DNA from: UBA8687 sp964564655
GTDB lineage: Bacteria > Nitrospinota > Nitrospinia > Nitrospinales > VA-1
Direction of reading: 5' to 3'
Length of the DNA stretch: 29,451 nt
Assembly: GCA_964564655.1 (NCBI GenBank)
Contig: CAZMBO010000017.1
Location: 1 to 29,451, forward strand
The position numbers and the translations under genes are program-made. Shown here one piece after another: positions 6,804 to 14,707 of the stretch (positions are counted from its first letter, which is position 1; each line of letters begins with the position of its first letter). Below the pieces are notes generated by a model. That model had not been told where the DNA came from. It was given only the letters and a program-made list of their open reading frames with translations, and made no database searches.

Positions 6804-8741
6804 CTACCCATCATTCACATTTCCATCTGGAACAGAACCTGGGGAATCATTTTCCGCTTTTGGTCTTACATAAGGAGCCGGCAGAGGAATTATAGGGACT
6901 TCAATATTATCTGGCGAATTATTGAATTGCGTTTCACCTGGCTCTATAAAGTCCGAGGGGGTTGATTTCTCCTCGGCAGTCTTTTTGGAGCCGTCCTTTT
7001 CTAAATTTTTCCTCGGACTATAAGGCCTTTTCCCCCTTCCTCGGGTTTGACCTCTCCTTGTGGTTGGTTTTCTTTTAGTGTATCTCCGCTTTTTTGGTTG
7101 AGTAGAATTCGTTTCGGTATCTAGCTTTTGAGCTCCTACGGTTTCCGTTGCAGCTTGAGTTTGCCCCTCTTCCTTTTTTGAAGTCTCTTTATTTTTTCTT
7201 TTACTTAGTTTTATGGATTCTTCATCTATTTCTTCTTTAGTTTCCAACACCTCAAATTTAAAATCTTCAAAAGACAAGCCGGGTTTATTTATAAATTTAA
7301 AATCTAACTGATATTTTTCTTTCAAGTCAAATATTGCATCCATTTTATTATTTAATATATATGCAGCAACTTCCGGTGAAATTTCCAGAGAAATCACCTT
7401 TACCCCATCTTTAGCTATTAGCTCTTGAACTTTCCTAAAAACAAGTAGCACTATGGAGTTAATCGATCTTACATGTCCGGAGCCCATACATTGACTGCAT
7501 TCCTCAAAAATTCCATCTTTCACAGGCGGGGAGATTCTTTGCCTTGACATTTCAAGTAGTCCAAACTTTGAAATGCGAGACAAGTTGATTCTTGCTTTAT
7601 CTGATTTACAAGCTAACTTAAGTTCTTTCTCAACCGCAGCCTTATTTTTCTTTTGATACATATCTATAAAATCAATAACAATCAAACCACCTAGATCTCG
7701 CAACCTTAGTTGCCTGGCTATTTCTTTAGCAGCCTCTAAATTGGTGGTTGCCGCTGTTTCTTCTAAGTCCAAACCGCCTTTAGTTTTACCAGAGTTAACA
7801 TCAATGGACGCCATAGCCTCACCAATGTCGATAACAATCGAACCACCAGAGGGTAAAGGGACGCTCCTCTTGTAAATGGACTCTATTTGTTCTTCAACTT
7901 TGTATTCAGAGAATAGAGGTTTCGTTTCTTTGTAAAGCTTAACTAAGTTTCTAGTTGTCGGCATCACCATCCTTGCAAACTCTTTCAACGCCTTGTACGA
8001 GTCATTGTTATCAACAATAATCTGCGAGGTATCGCTAGAATAATGGTCTCGCACGGTTCGGACTACCAAGTCTGGCTCCTGATAAAGCAAATACGGAGCT
8101 GTAATGGTTTCATCATTCACGGAGTTTTGGATTTTTTCCCATACTTTAAGGAGCATTTGCAGGTCTTTTTGTAATTCATTTTTATTTCTTCCAACACCAG
8201 CAGTGCGAATGATTAAACCGAGATTATCAGGAAGATTAAAACCAGCAACAATATCCTTTAATTTCTTTCTTTCAGACTCATCTTCAATTTTTCGAGAAAT
8301 GGCGCTTCCATGCCCTTGCATCAAAACTAAAAATCGGCCTGGGATGCTTAGAGCATTAGTTAATGAAGGCCCCTTGGCATCACGACCCTCTTTTGCTACC
8401 TGGACAAGGATATTTTGCCCTCTCATAAGAACATCCTGAATTCTAGTTTTCGCTTTTTTTTCACCTGTGTGGCAGTAGGATTCTCTCAAAACATCTTTAA
8501 ATGGCAAAAATCCAAACTTATTGTACCCAAAGTCAACGAACGCAGCTTCTATTGAGGGTTCAACTCGATTTATTACCCCCAAATAAACATTACCTTTAAT
8601 TTGTTCTCGGGAAGAATGTTCCACAATATAGTCATCAATAGAATTGTCTTTTAAAATAACGGCTCGACATTCTTCCGGGTGCTGAGCATTTATTAGCATC
8701 ACCTTTTTTACAGTTTTTTTGGTATTTGTATTTTTTTTCAT
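6804..8741 (-). CDS. rng: Ribonuclease E/G family endoribonuclease with a charged C-terminal tail
   Basis: Single-strand-specific, 5'-end-sensing endoribonuclease used in rRNA maturation and mRNA decay. The 645-residue protein has an S1 domain at about 45-130 (GNVYLGVINRVEPSIEAAFVDFG), a 5'-sensor/RNase H-like region at about 130-300, and the DNase I-like catalytic part with the Mg-binding Asp in ASIDVNSG (about Asp314) and GGLIVIDFIDM (about Asp357). A Zn-link CSQC at 415-418 supports tetramer-forming chemistry as in RNase E. From about 500 the sequence becomes low-complexity: first acidic, then Arg/Lys-rich (about 555-595), then acidic/Pro-rich, resembling a short version of the RNase E scaffold tail. 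Length lies between E. coli RNase G (489) and RNase E (1061). ATG at 8739..8741 follows a CAGGAAC ribosome site. Confidence 0.93.
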   Translation of the reverse strand: MKKNTNTKKTVKKVMLINAQHPEECRAVILKDNSIDDYIVEHSSREQIKGNVYLGVINRVEPSIEAAFVDFGYNKFGFLPFKDVLRESYCHTGEKKAKTRIQDVLMRGQNILVQVAKEGRDAKGPSLTNALSIPGRFLVLMQGHGSAISRKIEDESERKKLKDIVAGFNLPDNLGLIIRTAGVGRNKNELQKDLQMLLKVWEKIQNSVNDETITAPYLLYQEPDLVVRTVRDHYSSDTSQIIVDNNDSYKALKEFARMVMPTTRNLVKLYKETKPLFSEYKVEEQIESIYKRSVPLPSGGSIVIDIGEAMASIDVNSGKTKGGLDLEETAATTNLEAAKEIARQLRLRDLGGLIVIDFIDMYQKKNKAAVEKELKLACKSDKARINLSRISKFGLLEMSRQRISPPVKDGIFEECSQCMGSGHVRSINSIVLLVFRKVQELIAKDGVKVISLEISPEVAAYILNNKMDAIFDLKEKYQLDFKFINKPGLSFEDFKFEVLETKEEIDEESIKLSKRKNKETSKKEEGQTQAATETVGAQKLDTETNSTQPKKRRYTKRKPTTRRGQTRGRGKRPYSPRKNLEKDGSKKTAEEKSTPSDFIEPGETQFNNSPDNIEVPIIPLPAPYVRPKAENDSPGSVPDGNVNDG

Positions 8742-9194
8742 AAATTGTTCCTGTTTCTCTTATTTTCCTTTCCACAGAGATCTTTAGCATAACGTAATGT
8801 TGGAATTTCTAAAGCTTGCCAATTTTATCAAGAAGCTTTATAATTCAATAAGTTATGAATATATCTGAGTTCTCTTGCTGGCCGGAACCATAATAAATGG
8901 TCTGAGGTAAGGAAAGAATAGTGTTTGAATTTGGCTAATTATCAGTTTGATAGCCTTAAAAATATATAGATAGTACTTATTACTCACTAAATTTCTTAAT
9001 AAAAGCTTTGGTTTTAAAGCTTAAAATTTTTATTTTAATTGTTTAATACTACTTACTATTTGCATCATAGCACTCTAAGCAATTATAGTGAAACTTTATT
9101 CGAAGTTCCAGAGAATAGCAGTTAATAAAAAACATTGATATTGTGATTTAGCCTTGTAATCCTCTTGTTTTATTGTAAATAAAAGGTAATTACT
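8742..9194. other. Long intergenic region between divergent rng and pgk
   Basis: 453 bases, very AT-rich, with stops in all frames and no tRNA-like or coding signal that I can see. It must hold promoters for both neighbours. Several AAGCTTT/AAAGCTT copies form two weak hairpins (about 8811..8839 and 9003..9022), but neither has the context of a terminator. No riboswitch or small RNA could be recognised by eye. Confidence 0.7.
9060..9089 (+). promoter_or_regulatory. Possible sigma-70-type promoter for pgk
   Basis: TTGCAT and TATAGT separated by 18 bases, about 105 bases upstream of the pgk start. The -10 matches five of six consensus positions; the -35 matches only three. In such AT-rich DNA this is weak evidence. 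Confidence 0.3.
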
Positions 9195-10754
9195 ATGAAA
9201 AACACGGAAACCTCTAATCTCATCGGTATGGCTCAGTTAACTCAACTGAAACCCGCTGACTTGCGCGGAAAAACAATATTTATTCGATGCGATTTCAATG
9301 TCCCGTTACGAAGCACTTCAAAAGGGTTGTATCGAGTTGCAGACGATACGAGGATTCGTCGCTTTCTGGATCTTACATTTAAAAAAATTCATGAACTGAC
9401 TGAAGGAGACTGCAGAATCGTTATCGGCTCTCACTTAGGCCGTCCACATAAGAAAAAAGATCGTTCCGGCTGGGATGGAGTTTTTAATATCCAGTTTGTG
9501 TGTTCCCATTTCGACACATTAGTACGTAGGGTTTATGGTGACACCTATACCATTTTTCCACCGGAAACCCTTGATTCCCACATGAAAGATTCACTGGAAA
9601 TAGTGGCACACAAGAGATTACCTCCTGGTGGAATCAAGTTTCTTCCTAACTTACGTTATCTGCTTGACCCCAAAAACACAGATCTCTATAGAAAGGAATT
9701 TATTACTAAATTAGCGGATATTGCTGATGTCTATATCAATTGTGCATTTGGTTGCAGCCACCGGATAACCAAAAGCATAAAACTTTTACCGCAAATGATG
9801 CGAGCCAATGGCAAAAAAATAGTTTCAGGGGTACTGCTTTATGAAGAAGTAAACCGCCTAGGAGCGTTTGCCGGAAAAATATTAGCTAACCCAAAAAAAA
9901 CATTGGTCATAGCCGGGGGCGCAAAAATTTCGGATAAAATAAAAATCCTAAAACAGTTTGTTGAAACTGGAGTGCAAGGTATTTTTATTGGTGGAAAAAT
10001 GGCAAACTCCTTTCTCATGGCCCAGCAACAAAAAGACCTGCTCAAACCTTTTAGTCTTGAAACCATCCCCGTCAAATTGGCAAGCACAGAAAAGAACGAA
10101 AATCAGGAACTTTTGAATGACGTGAATTTAGCTGAAGAAATAATTGATTTGGCTGAAGAAAAAAAGGTTTCCATACTATTGCCTGATGACTATAAAGTTG
10201 TTTCAGAATATAAAACAGCCTCATTTGAGAATAAAACTACACCTGACTTTTCAAAGGAGCTTCAGCTCGATTTAGGAGAAAAAACCATAACTCAGTTTGA
10301 AGATAAATTAAAAGGTATCGAAAATGTTTTTTGGAACGGACCCTTAGGCGCCTATGATCACCCATTATGTTCTAGTTATGCGGAAGGTTCACTTGAAATA
10401 GCAAAACTTTTATTTAGAAATACCATACTCAATCCAAATATTTCTATTGTAATTGGAGGCGGAGATTCAGCGGCTATCCTTAATCTAATTGGGGGAAGTG
10501 AGTTAAAAAAAATGATCAAAAGACAAATCGGGAAACTCATCCCTCCCACTGTCAATAGAAACCAGATTTCTATTGATTTTCTTGAAAATGACTCCTATCA
10601 ATTATGGAATTATTTTACCAACAATTTTTTTGTTTCCACTGGTGGAGGAGCATCTTTGGAGTTTCTCCAAGGTTTTCTTGAGGTAGAAGTTCAGGGAGAT
10701 ATAGCATCTTATTTACCAGGAACGGCAACCCTCATGGAATCATGCGTATCCTAG
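9195..10754 (+). CDS. pgk: Divergent, elongated phosphoglycerate kinase
   Basis: Phosphoglycerate kinase interconverts 1,3-bisphosphoglycerate/ADP and 3-phosphoglycerate/ATP in glycolysis, gluconeogenesis and carbon fixation. Clear family blocks: FIRCDFNVPL (31-38 region), SHLGRP (79-84), FLPNLRYL (149-156), AGGAKISDKI (240-249), FIGGKMANSFL, FWNGPLGAYD (379-388), GGGDSAA (421-427) and FVSTGGGASLEFL (479-491). It is 519 residues against the usual 390-420. One extra segment of about 40 residues lies between GGGDSAA and STGGGAS. The usual NDAFG of the substrate-side domain reads NCAFG (Cys183), a change at a normally conserved Asp. A good AAGGTAA ribosome site precedes ATG 9195. It is not beside gap-tpiA, which lies about 11 kb away. 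Most likely active, but a sub-type of its own. Confidence 0.9.
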   Translation: MKNTETSNLIGMAQLTQLKPADLRGKTIFIRCDFNVPLRSTSKGLYRVADDTRIRRFLDLTFKKIHELTEGDCRIVIGSHLGRPHKKKDRSGWDGVFNIQFVCSHFDTLVRRVYGDTYTIFPPETLDSHMKDSLEIVAHKRLPPGGIKFLPNLRYLLDPKNTDLYRKEFITKLADIADVYINCAFGCSHRITKSIKLLPQMMRANGKKIVSGVLLYEEVNRLGAFAGKILANPKKTLVIAGGAKISDKIKILKQFVETGVQGIFIGGKMANSFLMAQQQKDLLKPFSLETIPVKLASTEKNENQELLNDVNLAEEIIDLAEEKKVSILLPDDYKVVSEYKTASFENKTTPDFSKELQLDLGEKTITQFEDKLKGIENVFWNGPLGAYDHPLCSSYAEGSLEIAKLLFRNTILNPNISIVIGGGDSAAILNLIGGSELKKMIKRQIGKLIPPTVNRNQISIDFLENDSYQLWNYFTNNFFVSTGGGASLEFLQGFLEVEVQGDIASYLPGTATLMESCVS

Positions 10755-10792
10755 TTTAAAATCATATAGTTAACTCAATTTCCCTAGAAACT

Positions 10793-11479
10793 ATGTTATA
10801 TGATTCAAATTCAAAAAAAATTAAAAGTAGGGAAAAACTGATCCAGTATCGCAAGGCTTTCAAAGAAAAAACACCACCGCCGGAAGAGAGACCTCAAGGG
10901 GAAGGGGAATTAAATCGGGATGGAAATCCAAAAATTCCACCCGGGCAAAAAGTAGTAGAAAACTGGCCAGTACTTGATTTAGGGGTCACCCCCGAACTGG
11001 ATGAGTTTAATTGGAATCTAACCGTCTCAGGGCTGGTAAAACATGTAAAGACTTTTGATTGGGAGGCTTTTCAGAAGCTCCCGCAAACATCCGATGTTTC
11101 CGACTTTCACTGCGTGACCTCCTGGAGTCGCATGAACAATAAATGGGAGGGGGTTAAATTTTCAGAGATCGCTGCGAGTTGCGAAGTATTGCCAAGCGCA
11201 AAATTTGTTTATATCAAAGCTTGGGATGGCTATTCTACAAATCTCCCATTGGATGAAGCCTTGAAGTATGATGTGTTGCTTGTCCACAAATGGGAAAACC
11301 ACCCCCTAACAAAAGAACATGGAGGACCTGTACGAATGATCACACCTCAGCTCTACGCCTGGAAGGGAGCAAAATGGATTGGGGAAATAATCTTTCGTGA
11401 TTATGACGAACCAGGCTTCTGGGAAAAAAGAGGCTATTCCAACACAGGTGAACCCTGGCTGAACGATCGATACTCATGA
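10793..11479 (+). CDS. Sulfite-oxidase-fold molybdopterin-dependent oxidoreductase, cytoplasmic type
   Basis: COG2041-type protein with the molybdopterin-binding domain of the sulfite oxidase/MsrP family. Landmarks: FNWNLTVSGLV (about 72-82), FHCVTSWSRMNNKWEGV with Cys107 as the expected Mo ligand, YSTNLPLDEAL, GGPVRMITPQLYAWKGAKW (the pterin-contact block), and the C-terminal FWEKRGYSNTGEPW that is typical of the short soluble members. There is no twin-arginine or Sec signal, no heme domain and no dimerisation domain, so it should stay in the cytoplasm unless exported with a partner. The 228-residue length is normal for this short group, whose substrate is generally unknown. It starts 38 bases after pgk and may be co-transcribed. 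The ribosome site is weak. It ends 8 bases before the convergent LRR gene. Confidence 0.88.
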   Translation: MLYDSNSKKIKSREKLIQYRKAFKEKTPPPEERPQGEGELNRDGNPKIPPGQKVVENWPVLDLGVTPELDEFNWNLTVSGLVKHVKTFDWEAFQKLPQTSDVSDFHCVTSWSRMNNKWEGVKFSEIAASCEVLPSAKFVYIKAWDGYSTNLPLDEALKYDVLLVHKWENHPLTKEHGGPVRMITPQLYAWKGAKWIGEIIFRDYDEPGFWEKRGYSNTGEPWLNDRYS

Positions 11480-11487
11480 TTTGATTT

Positions 11488-12222
11488 TCAGGTCACCCTG
11501 AGTGTTTTTAATTTTTGAAATGCTTCTGAGTCCATAATTACCTTAACTCCGGCATCTCCAATACCTGTATCAAACATCAGCAGTGTTTCGATATTAACTA
11601 AAGTCTTAGTTTTAGCCAGATGTTGAGCAGAATCCAAGTTCAGATAATTTCTTGCAAGGTTTAGATGTTTTACCCTTTGTAAAACCTTGGATTTTGCTAG
11701 AACCTTAATTCCCTTGATCGAAAGATCTGTTCGATAAAGATTGAGTTTTCTTAGATTTGCGAATGCCGATGCCTTGGCTAAAGTGATAACTGGTTCATCA
11801 CCTATTGCATTTTCCTGAAAAATTAACACCTGTAATTTACGAAATTTTTCACATTCAACAATGGCCATTGCCCCATCAGGACCAATATTGTTGTAGCGCA
11901 AATCAAGCAATGATAAATTTCTTACAAAATTTGCATCAGGCAATGCTTTTATCCCTTTATCAGAAACATTATTATCACCAAGATATAGCCGCTTTAAATT
12001 ATTAAATTTTTGACTTTGAAATAAGTGGTGTGCCCCTCTCCATGTAAGCTTATTCCTACTGAGGTCCAAGTTTTCAACATCAAAGTGCCTACTAGTACTC
12101 ACTAAAGCTTCTACTCCTTCATCGCCAATAAACTTTCCGTTTAACTCTAAAGCCTCTCCATCCTCAGACAGGCATTCATCAATTACTCGGTTAATGTATT
12201 CAAGCTTTGTTGTAGTAACCAA
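11488..12222 (-). CDS. Leucine-rich repeat protein (ribonuclease-inhibitor-type repeats)
   Basis: 244 residues made almost wholly of about seven tandem LRRs of 25-29 residues with the pattern LxxLxLxxNxI..xGaxxL (examples LENLDLSRNKLTWRGAHHL-like near 47, LKRLYLGDNNVSDKGIKAL near 73, LSLLDLRYNNIGPDGAMAI near 99, LRKLNLYRTDLSIKGIKVL near 150). This is the ribonuclease-inhibitor/LRR_6 type and implies a protein-binding role; no enzymatic domain is attached. No signal peptide is visible. The start is TTG 12220..12222 with an AAGG ribosome site about 9 bases upstream. It lies one base after the SUMF1-domain gene's stop, so the two are co-translated. Partner unknown. Confidence 0.85.
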   Translation of the reverse strand: MVTTTKLEYINRVIDECLSEDGEALELNGKFIGDEGVEALVSTSRHFDVENLDLSRNKLTWRGAHHLFQSQKFNNLKRLYLGDNNVSDKGIKALPDANFVRNLSLLDLRYNNIGPDGAMAIVECEKFRKLQVLIFQENAIGDEPVITLAKASAFANLRKLNLYRTDLSIKGIKVLAKSKVLQRVKHLNLARNYLNLDSAQHLAKTKTLVNIETLLMFDTGIGDAGVKVIMDSEAFQKLKTLRVT

Positions 12223-12223
12223 A

Positions 12224-12988
12224 TTAATTTACCTTAGAATTCAAGTTTACACTGCAGCGAAAACCAATATCAGCAAATCCTCGAGAAAACGGATTACTCC
12301 AGTCCCTGTAACCAGATGCCATAGCCCTGACTGAATCAGACCACGACCCACCTCTTCTTACTTTCATAACACCACTCATAGGGCCTCTAGGATTATGAAG
12401 GGTATCAGCATAGTTAAACCCTATAGAAAACCAATCACTTACCCATTCCCAAACATTTCCCGCCATATCGTAAAGCCCATTTCTATTTGGCGGAAAACTT
12501 CCGACGGGAAGAGTTTTATCGTGTAATTTCAATCCCCCTCTGGCAGGAGGATTCATAAGATCAAATCCAACTCCCCAAGGAAATTCACAGCCATTACCAT
12601 TCCCAGCGGCCCTTTCCCATTGAGCTTCGCTGGGAAGAGATTTTCCAACTAAATGGCAATAATCCGCAGCTTCATACCAACTTATTTTGGAAACCGGACA
12701 ATTATCACAATCTCCGTAGATGCTCCTACGTAAGTTGTGCTCTGGAAAAATCGATTCAAATTTTTTATTAGTAACTTCGTATTTATCGATCCAGAATGAA
12801 TCTAAGTGAACTGTTTGCTCAGGAGCTCCATGCTGAGGGCCAAATCGATTACATCCCCTTTTAAATGTACCTTTAGCTATGAATACCATATCATCGAGCA
12901 CTTTTGGATTTTCTGCCCACGTAGTTATATTATCTCCAAACAATATTGAACCGGAGAAAAAAAACAGAAATAGAATAGCCTTAAGCAT
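12224..12988 (-). CDS. Secreted SUMF1/FGE-domain protein
   Basis: 254 residues: a signal peptide (MLKAILFLFFFSGSILFG) and a full SUMF1 fold. Landmarks are MVFIAKGTFKRG, FWIDKYEVTNKKF, PVSKISWYEAADYC, KSLPSEAQWERAAG, PVGSFPPNRNGLYDMAGN, VWEWVSDWF, RRGGSW and GFRCSVN. As in the lipoprotein at 6062, the FGE catalytic Cys pair is missing (after RGGSW comes SDSVRAMASGYRDW), so sulfatase maturation is unlikely. Two cysteines in GDCDNC (about 97-100) and others could form disulfides in the periplasm. It sits 26 bases after metF and one base before the LRR gene. It shares the fold, not high identity, with the protein at 6062, so the two look like members of an expanded family rather than a recent duplication. 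Confidence 0.87.
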   Translation of the reverse strand: MLKAILFLFFFSGSILFGDNITTWAENPKVLDDMVFIAKGTFKRGCNRFGPQHGAPEQTVHLDSFWIDKYEVTNKKFESIFPEHNLRRSIYGDCDNCPVSKISWYEAADYCHLVGKSLPSEAQWERAAGNGNGCEFPWGVGFDLMNPPARGGLKLHDKTLPVGSFPPNRNGLYDMAGNVWEWVSDWFSIGFNYADTLHNPRGPMSGVMKVRRGGSWSDSVRAMASGYRDWSNPFSRGFADIGFRCSVNLNSKVN

Positions 12989-13014
12989 AAAATTAAACTT
13001 AGAATCGAGGCTTA

Positions 13015-13878
13015 TTAACCTCTCAGATTTTCAAGAATAGCCAGAGTTGCCTTGGATTTATTCAAGGTATAAAAGTGAATCCCTGGCGCACCAGATAGTA
13101 GTAATTCCCTGCATTGTTCAATTGCGTGATTTATTCCTATTTCCCTGACTTTATCTAAGTTATCCTTAAATCCATCAAATTTTGCAAGAAGCGAATCAGA
13201 TAAACTCGCGCCGCACATTTTAGTAAAACGCTGACTTTGCCTGAGATTTAAAATTGGCATGATTCCTGGAATAATGGGAATATTTATACCTTCTTTTTCT
13301 GCCCGTCTTACAAAATCAAAATAATGTCTATTATCAAAAAATAACTGCGTTATAAGAAAGTCCACACCAGAATCAACCTTGCGTTTAAGGTTATCCATGT
13401 CTTTTTGCAAATCAGGACATTCAATATGACCTTCGGGATAACAAGCCGCCCCGATACAAAATAAAAATTTTGATTTTATAAAGGAGGTTAATTCACTGGC
13501 ATACCCGAATCCTCCTTTGGTTTTTACGAATTGTTCCTCGCCTTTTGGTGGATCTCCACGCAATGCAAGAATATTTTCTATTCCACATTTTTTTAAGCTT
13601 TCAAGGACTAGAACGATTTCTTCCTTTTGGTGCCCTACACATGTCAAATGAGCCATACTTTCTATGCCAATTTCATTCTTTATTTTACCAACAAGGTCTA
13701 CAGTTTTAGACCGAGTGCTGCCTCCAGCACCATAGGTAACTGAGACAAAACTGGGGTTGGCAGGTTTTAATTTTTCGATGGTCTCAAATAGACCTTGGAA
13801 ACCCTCTTCATCTTTAGGTGGAAAGAACTCAAAAGAAAAAACAGGTGAGTGGGACTTTAGTTTTTCGCTGATTTTCAT
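13015..13878 (-). CDS. metF: 5,10-methylenetetrahydrofolate reductase
   Basis: FAD enzyme that reduces 5,10-methylene-THF to 5-methyl-THF for methionine synthesis. The 287-residue length is typical of bacterial MetF. Signatures: FSFEFFPPKDEEG at the N-terminus with the catalytic Glu (about 17), SVTYGAGGSTRSKT (flavin/folate region), HLTCVGHQKEE, NILALRGDPPKG (FAD-binding block), GAACYPEGH, FLITQLFFDN and PIIPGIMPI. The ATG at 13876..13878 gives the normal N-terminus. It is first in a co-directional set with the SUMF1 and LRR genes, with no metabolic link to them apparent. A weak terminator-like hairpin lies upstream of it, after the cytochrome operon. Confidence 0.96.
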   Translation of the reverse strand: MKISEKLKSHSPVFSFEFFPPKDEEGFQGLFETIEKLKPANPSFVSVTYGAGGSTRSKTVDLVGKIKNEIGIESMAHLTCVGHQKEEIVLVLESLKKCGIENILALRGDPPKGEEQFVKTKGGFGYASELTSFIKSKFLFCIGAACYPEGHIECPDLQKDMDNLKRKVDSGVDFLITQLFFDNRHYFDFVRRAEKEGINIPIIPGIMPILNLRQSQRFTKMCGASLSDSLLAKFDGFKDNLDKVREIGINHAIEQCRELLLSGAPGIHFYTLNKSKATLAILENLRG

Positions 13879-13917
13879 TCCTTCGATATTAGCATATGCA
13901 TAAAAAGAAATGAAGAA

Positions 13918-13934
13918 AGTACTAATGAAGTACT
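13918..13934 (-). terminator. Weak terminator-like hairpin after the cytochrome operon
   Basis: On the minus strand AGTACT-TCATT-AGTACT can pair over six bases and is followed by a pyrimidine-rich run (TTCTTCATTTCTTTTT). The stem is short and AT-rich, so it is at best a weak intrinsic terminator between the respiratory operon and metF. Confidence 0.3.
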
Positions 13935-13951
13935 ATTGCAGAATAAGATTT

Positions 13952-14461
13952 TTATGGGGATGGATTTTCATAAATCCCGAATCTTTTAAGGTAGGAAATA
14001 AAAGAAACCACATCAACCAACTCTACAGGTTCTTCATCTATAGATCGAATAGCTTCATCTGAAAAATAACCTGTGGTGATAACTATTCCTCGTGAGGCAC
14101 CCTCTCCCTTAACCGTGTCCAAGAAACCTTTTACCTTGATAGCATTTACCGTTTGACTAGGCGGATCAATGATACAAAGAGCTAGATAAACTCCCCCAAC
14201 AACTGGGGTTTCATCATTCATGGCTATTTCAAGTTCATGCTCGTTGGCCCAAACGGAATGCACATATTCTAAATTAAACTTTTCAAGAAATTCTACGCAC
14301 TTATCTTTAAATGCTTGTGGGTCCCGCAGATATCTAGGAATATCGTCAGGATTGTCAAAGTGTATTTGCTCTTGAGGATTGGGGGGTGAGACCTTCTTTA
14401 ATGAGACAATCAATAAGATGCCAATAATGAAAGCACCGAAAGTGATTATAAATATTCCCAC
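13952..14461 (-). CDS. Membrane-anchored protein with a degenerate Mrr-like domain
   Basis: 169 residues. An N-terminal membrane helix (about 3-21) is followed by a soluble part whose end, GIVITTGYFSDEAIRSI then VELVDVVSFISYL, resembles the C-terminal half of Mrr-like/restriction-endonuclease-fold domains (giiiTTg.fs..A...a..i.lid). The catalytic D...(Q/E)xK pattern is not recognisable, since the strand that should carry it reads VYLALCIIDPP, so nuclease activity is doubtful. By topology the soluble part probably faces the cytoplasm. The start is GTG 14459..14461, abutting the TAA of the 60-residue membrane protein, so it is translated as part of the cytochrome-complex operon. A role in assembly or stability is inference only. 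Confidence 0.7.
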   Translation of the reverse strand: MGIFIITFGAFIIGILLIVSLKKVSPPNPQEQIHFDNPDDIPRYLRDPQAFKDKCVEFLEKFNLEYVHSVWANEHELEIAMNDETPVVGGVYLALCIIDPPSQTVNAIKVKGFLDTVKGEGASRGIVITTGYFSDEAIRSIDEEPVELVDVVSFISYLKRFGIYENPSP

Positions 14462-14644
14462 TTACTTTATCATTTCATCCCAAATTTTTTCTTTTTTGCC
14501 CTGCTTTATCCACTTATCGTTTGCAACCATTTGTTTAATTGCGACCCAAAATACCCAGGCCACAAAAAACAGCATGCTTCCAATGGGAATATTATCTGGT
14601 TTTGTTGCAATTAACAAAAAATTTTCAAGACCTGTGGTTTCCAT
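14462..14644 (-). CDS. Small single-span membrane protein in the cytochrome operon
   Basis: 60 residues with one strongly hydrophobic helix at about 22-40 (IPIGSMLFFVAWVFWVAIK) and a Lys-rich C-terminus, expected on the cytoplasmic side. It lies 63 bases after the octaheme cytochrome and directly against the next gene's GTG. Position, single TM and small size recall the tiny subunits that stabilise cytochrome bc1/b6f complexes, but I recognise no named family. Confidence 0.6.
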   Translation of the reverse strand: METTGLENFLLIATKPDNIPIGSMLFFVAWVFWVAIKQMVANDKWIKQGKKEKIWDEMIK

Positions 14645-14707
14645 CGTTCGTCCTTATCGCAAAATTAAGATATGTATTATACAAACGATCTAAGGATAAG
14701 ACCATTT

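Noticed and set aside
8811..9022. Repeated AAGCTTT/AAAGCTT copies forming short hairpins
   Set aside because: Seven-base AT-rich stems in AT-rich DNA, with irregular spacing and no gene ending nearby; likely chance.
6062..12988. The two SUMF1-domain proteins as true formylglycine-generating enzymes
   Set aside because: Both lack the catalytic Cys pair and no sulfatase gene is in the window.
13952..14461. Mrr-like protein as a restriction or defence nuclease
   Set aside because: No recognisable catalytic triad, a membrane anchor, and position at the end of a respiratory operon rather than with a methylase or defence genes.
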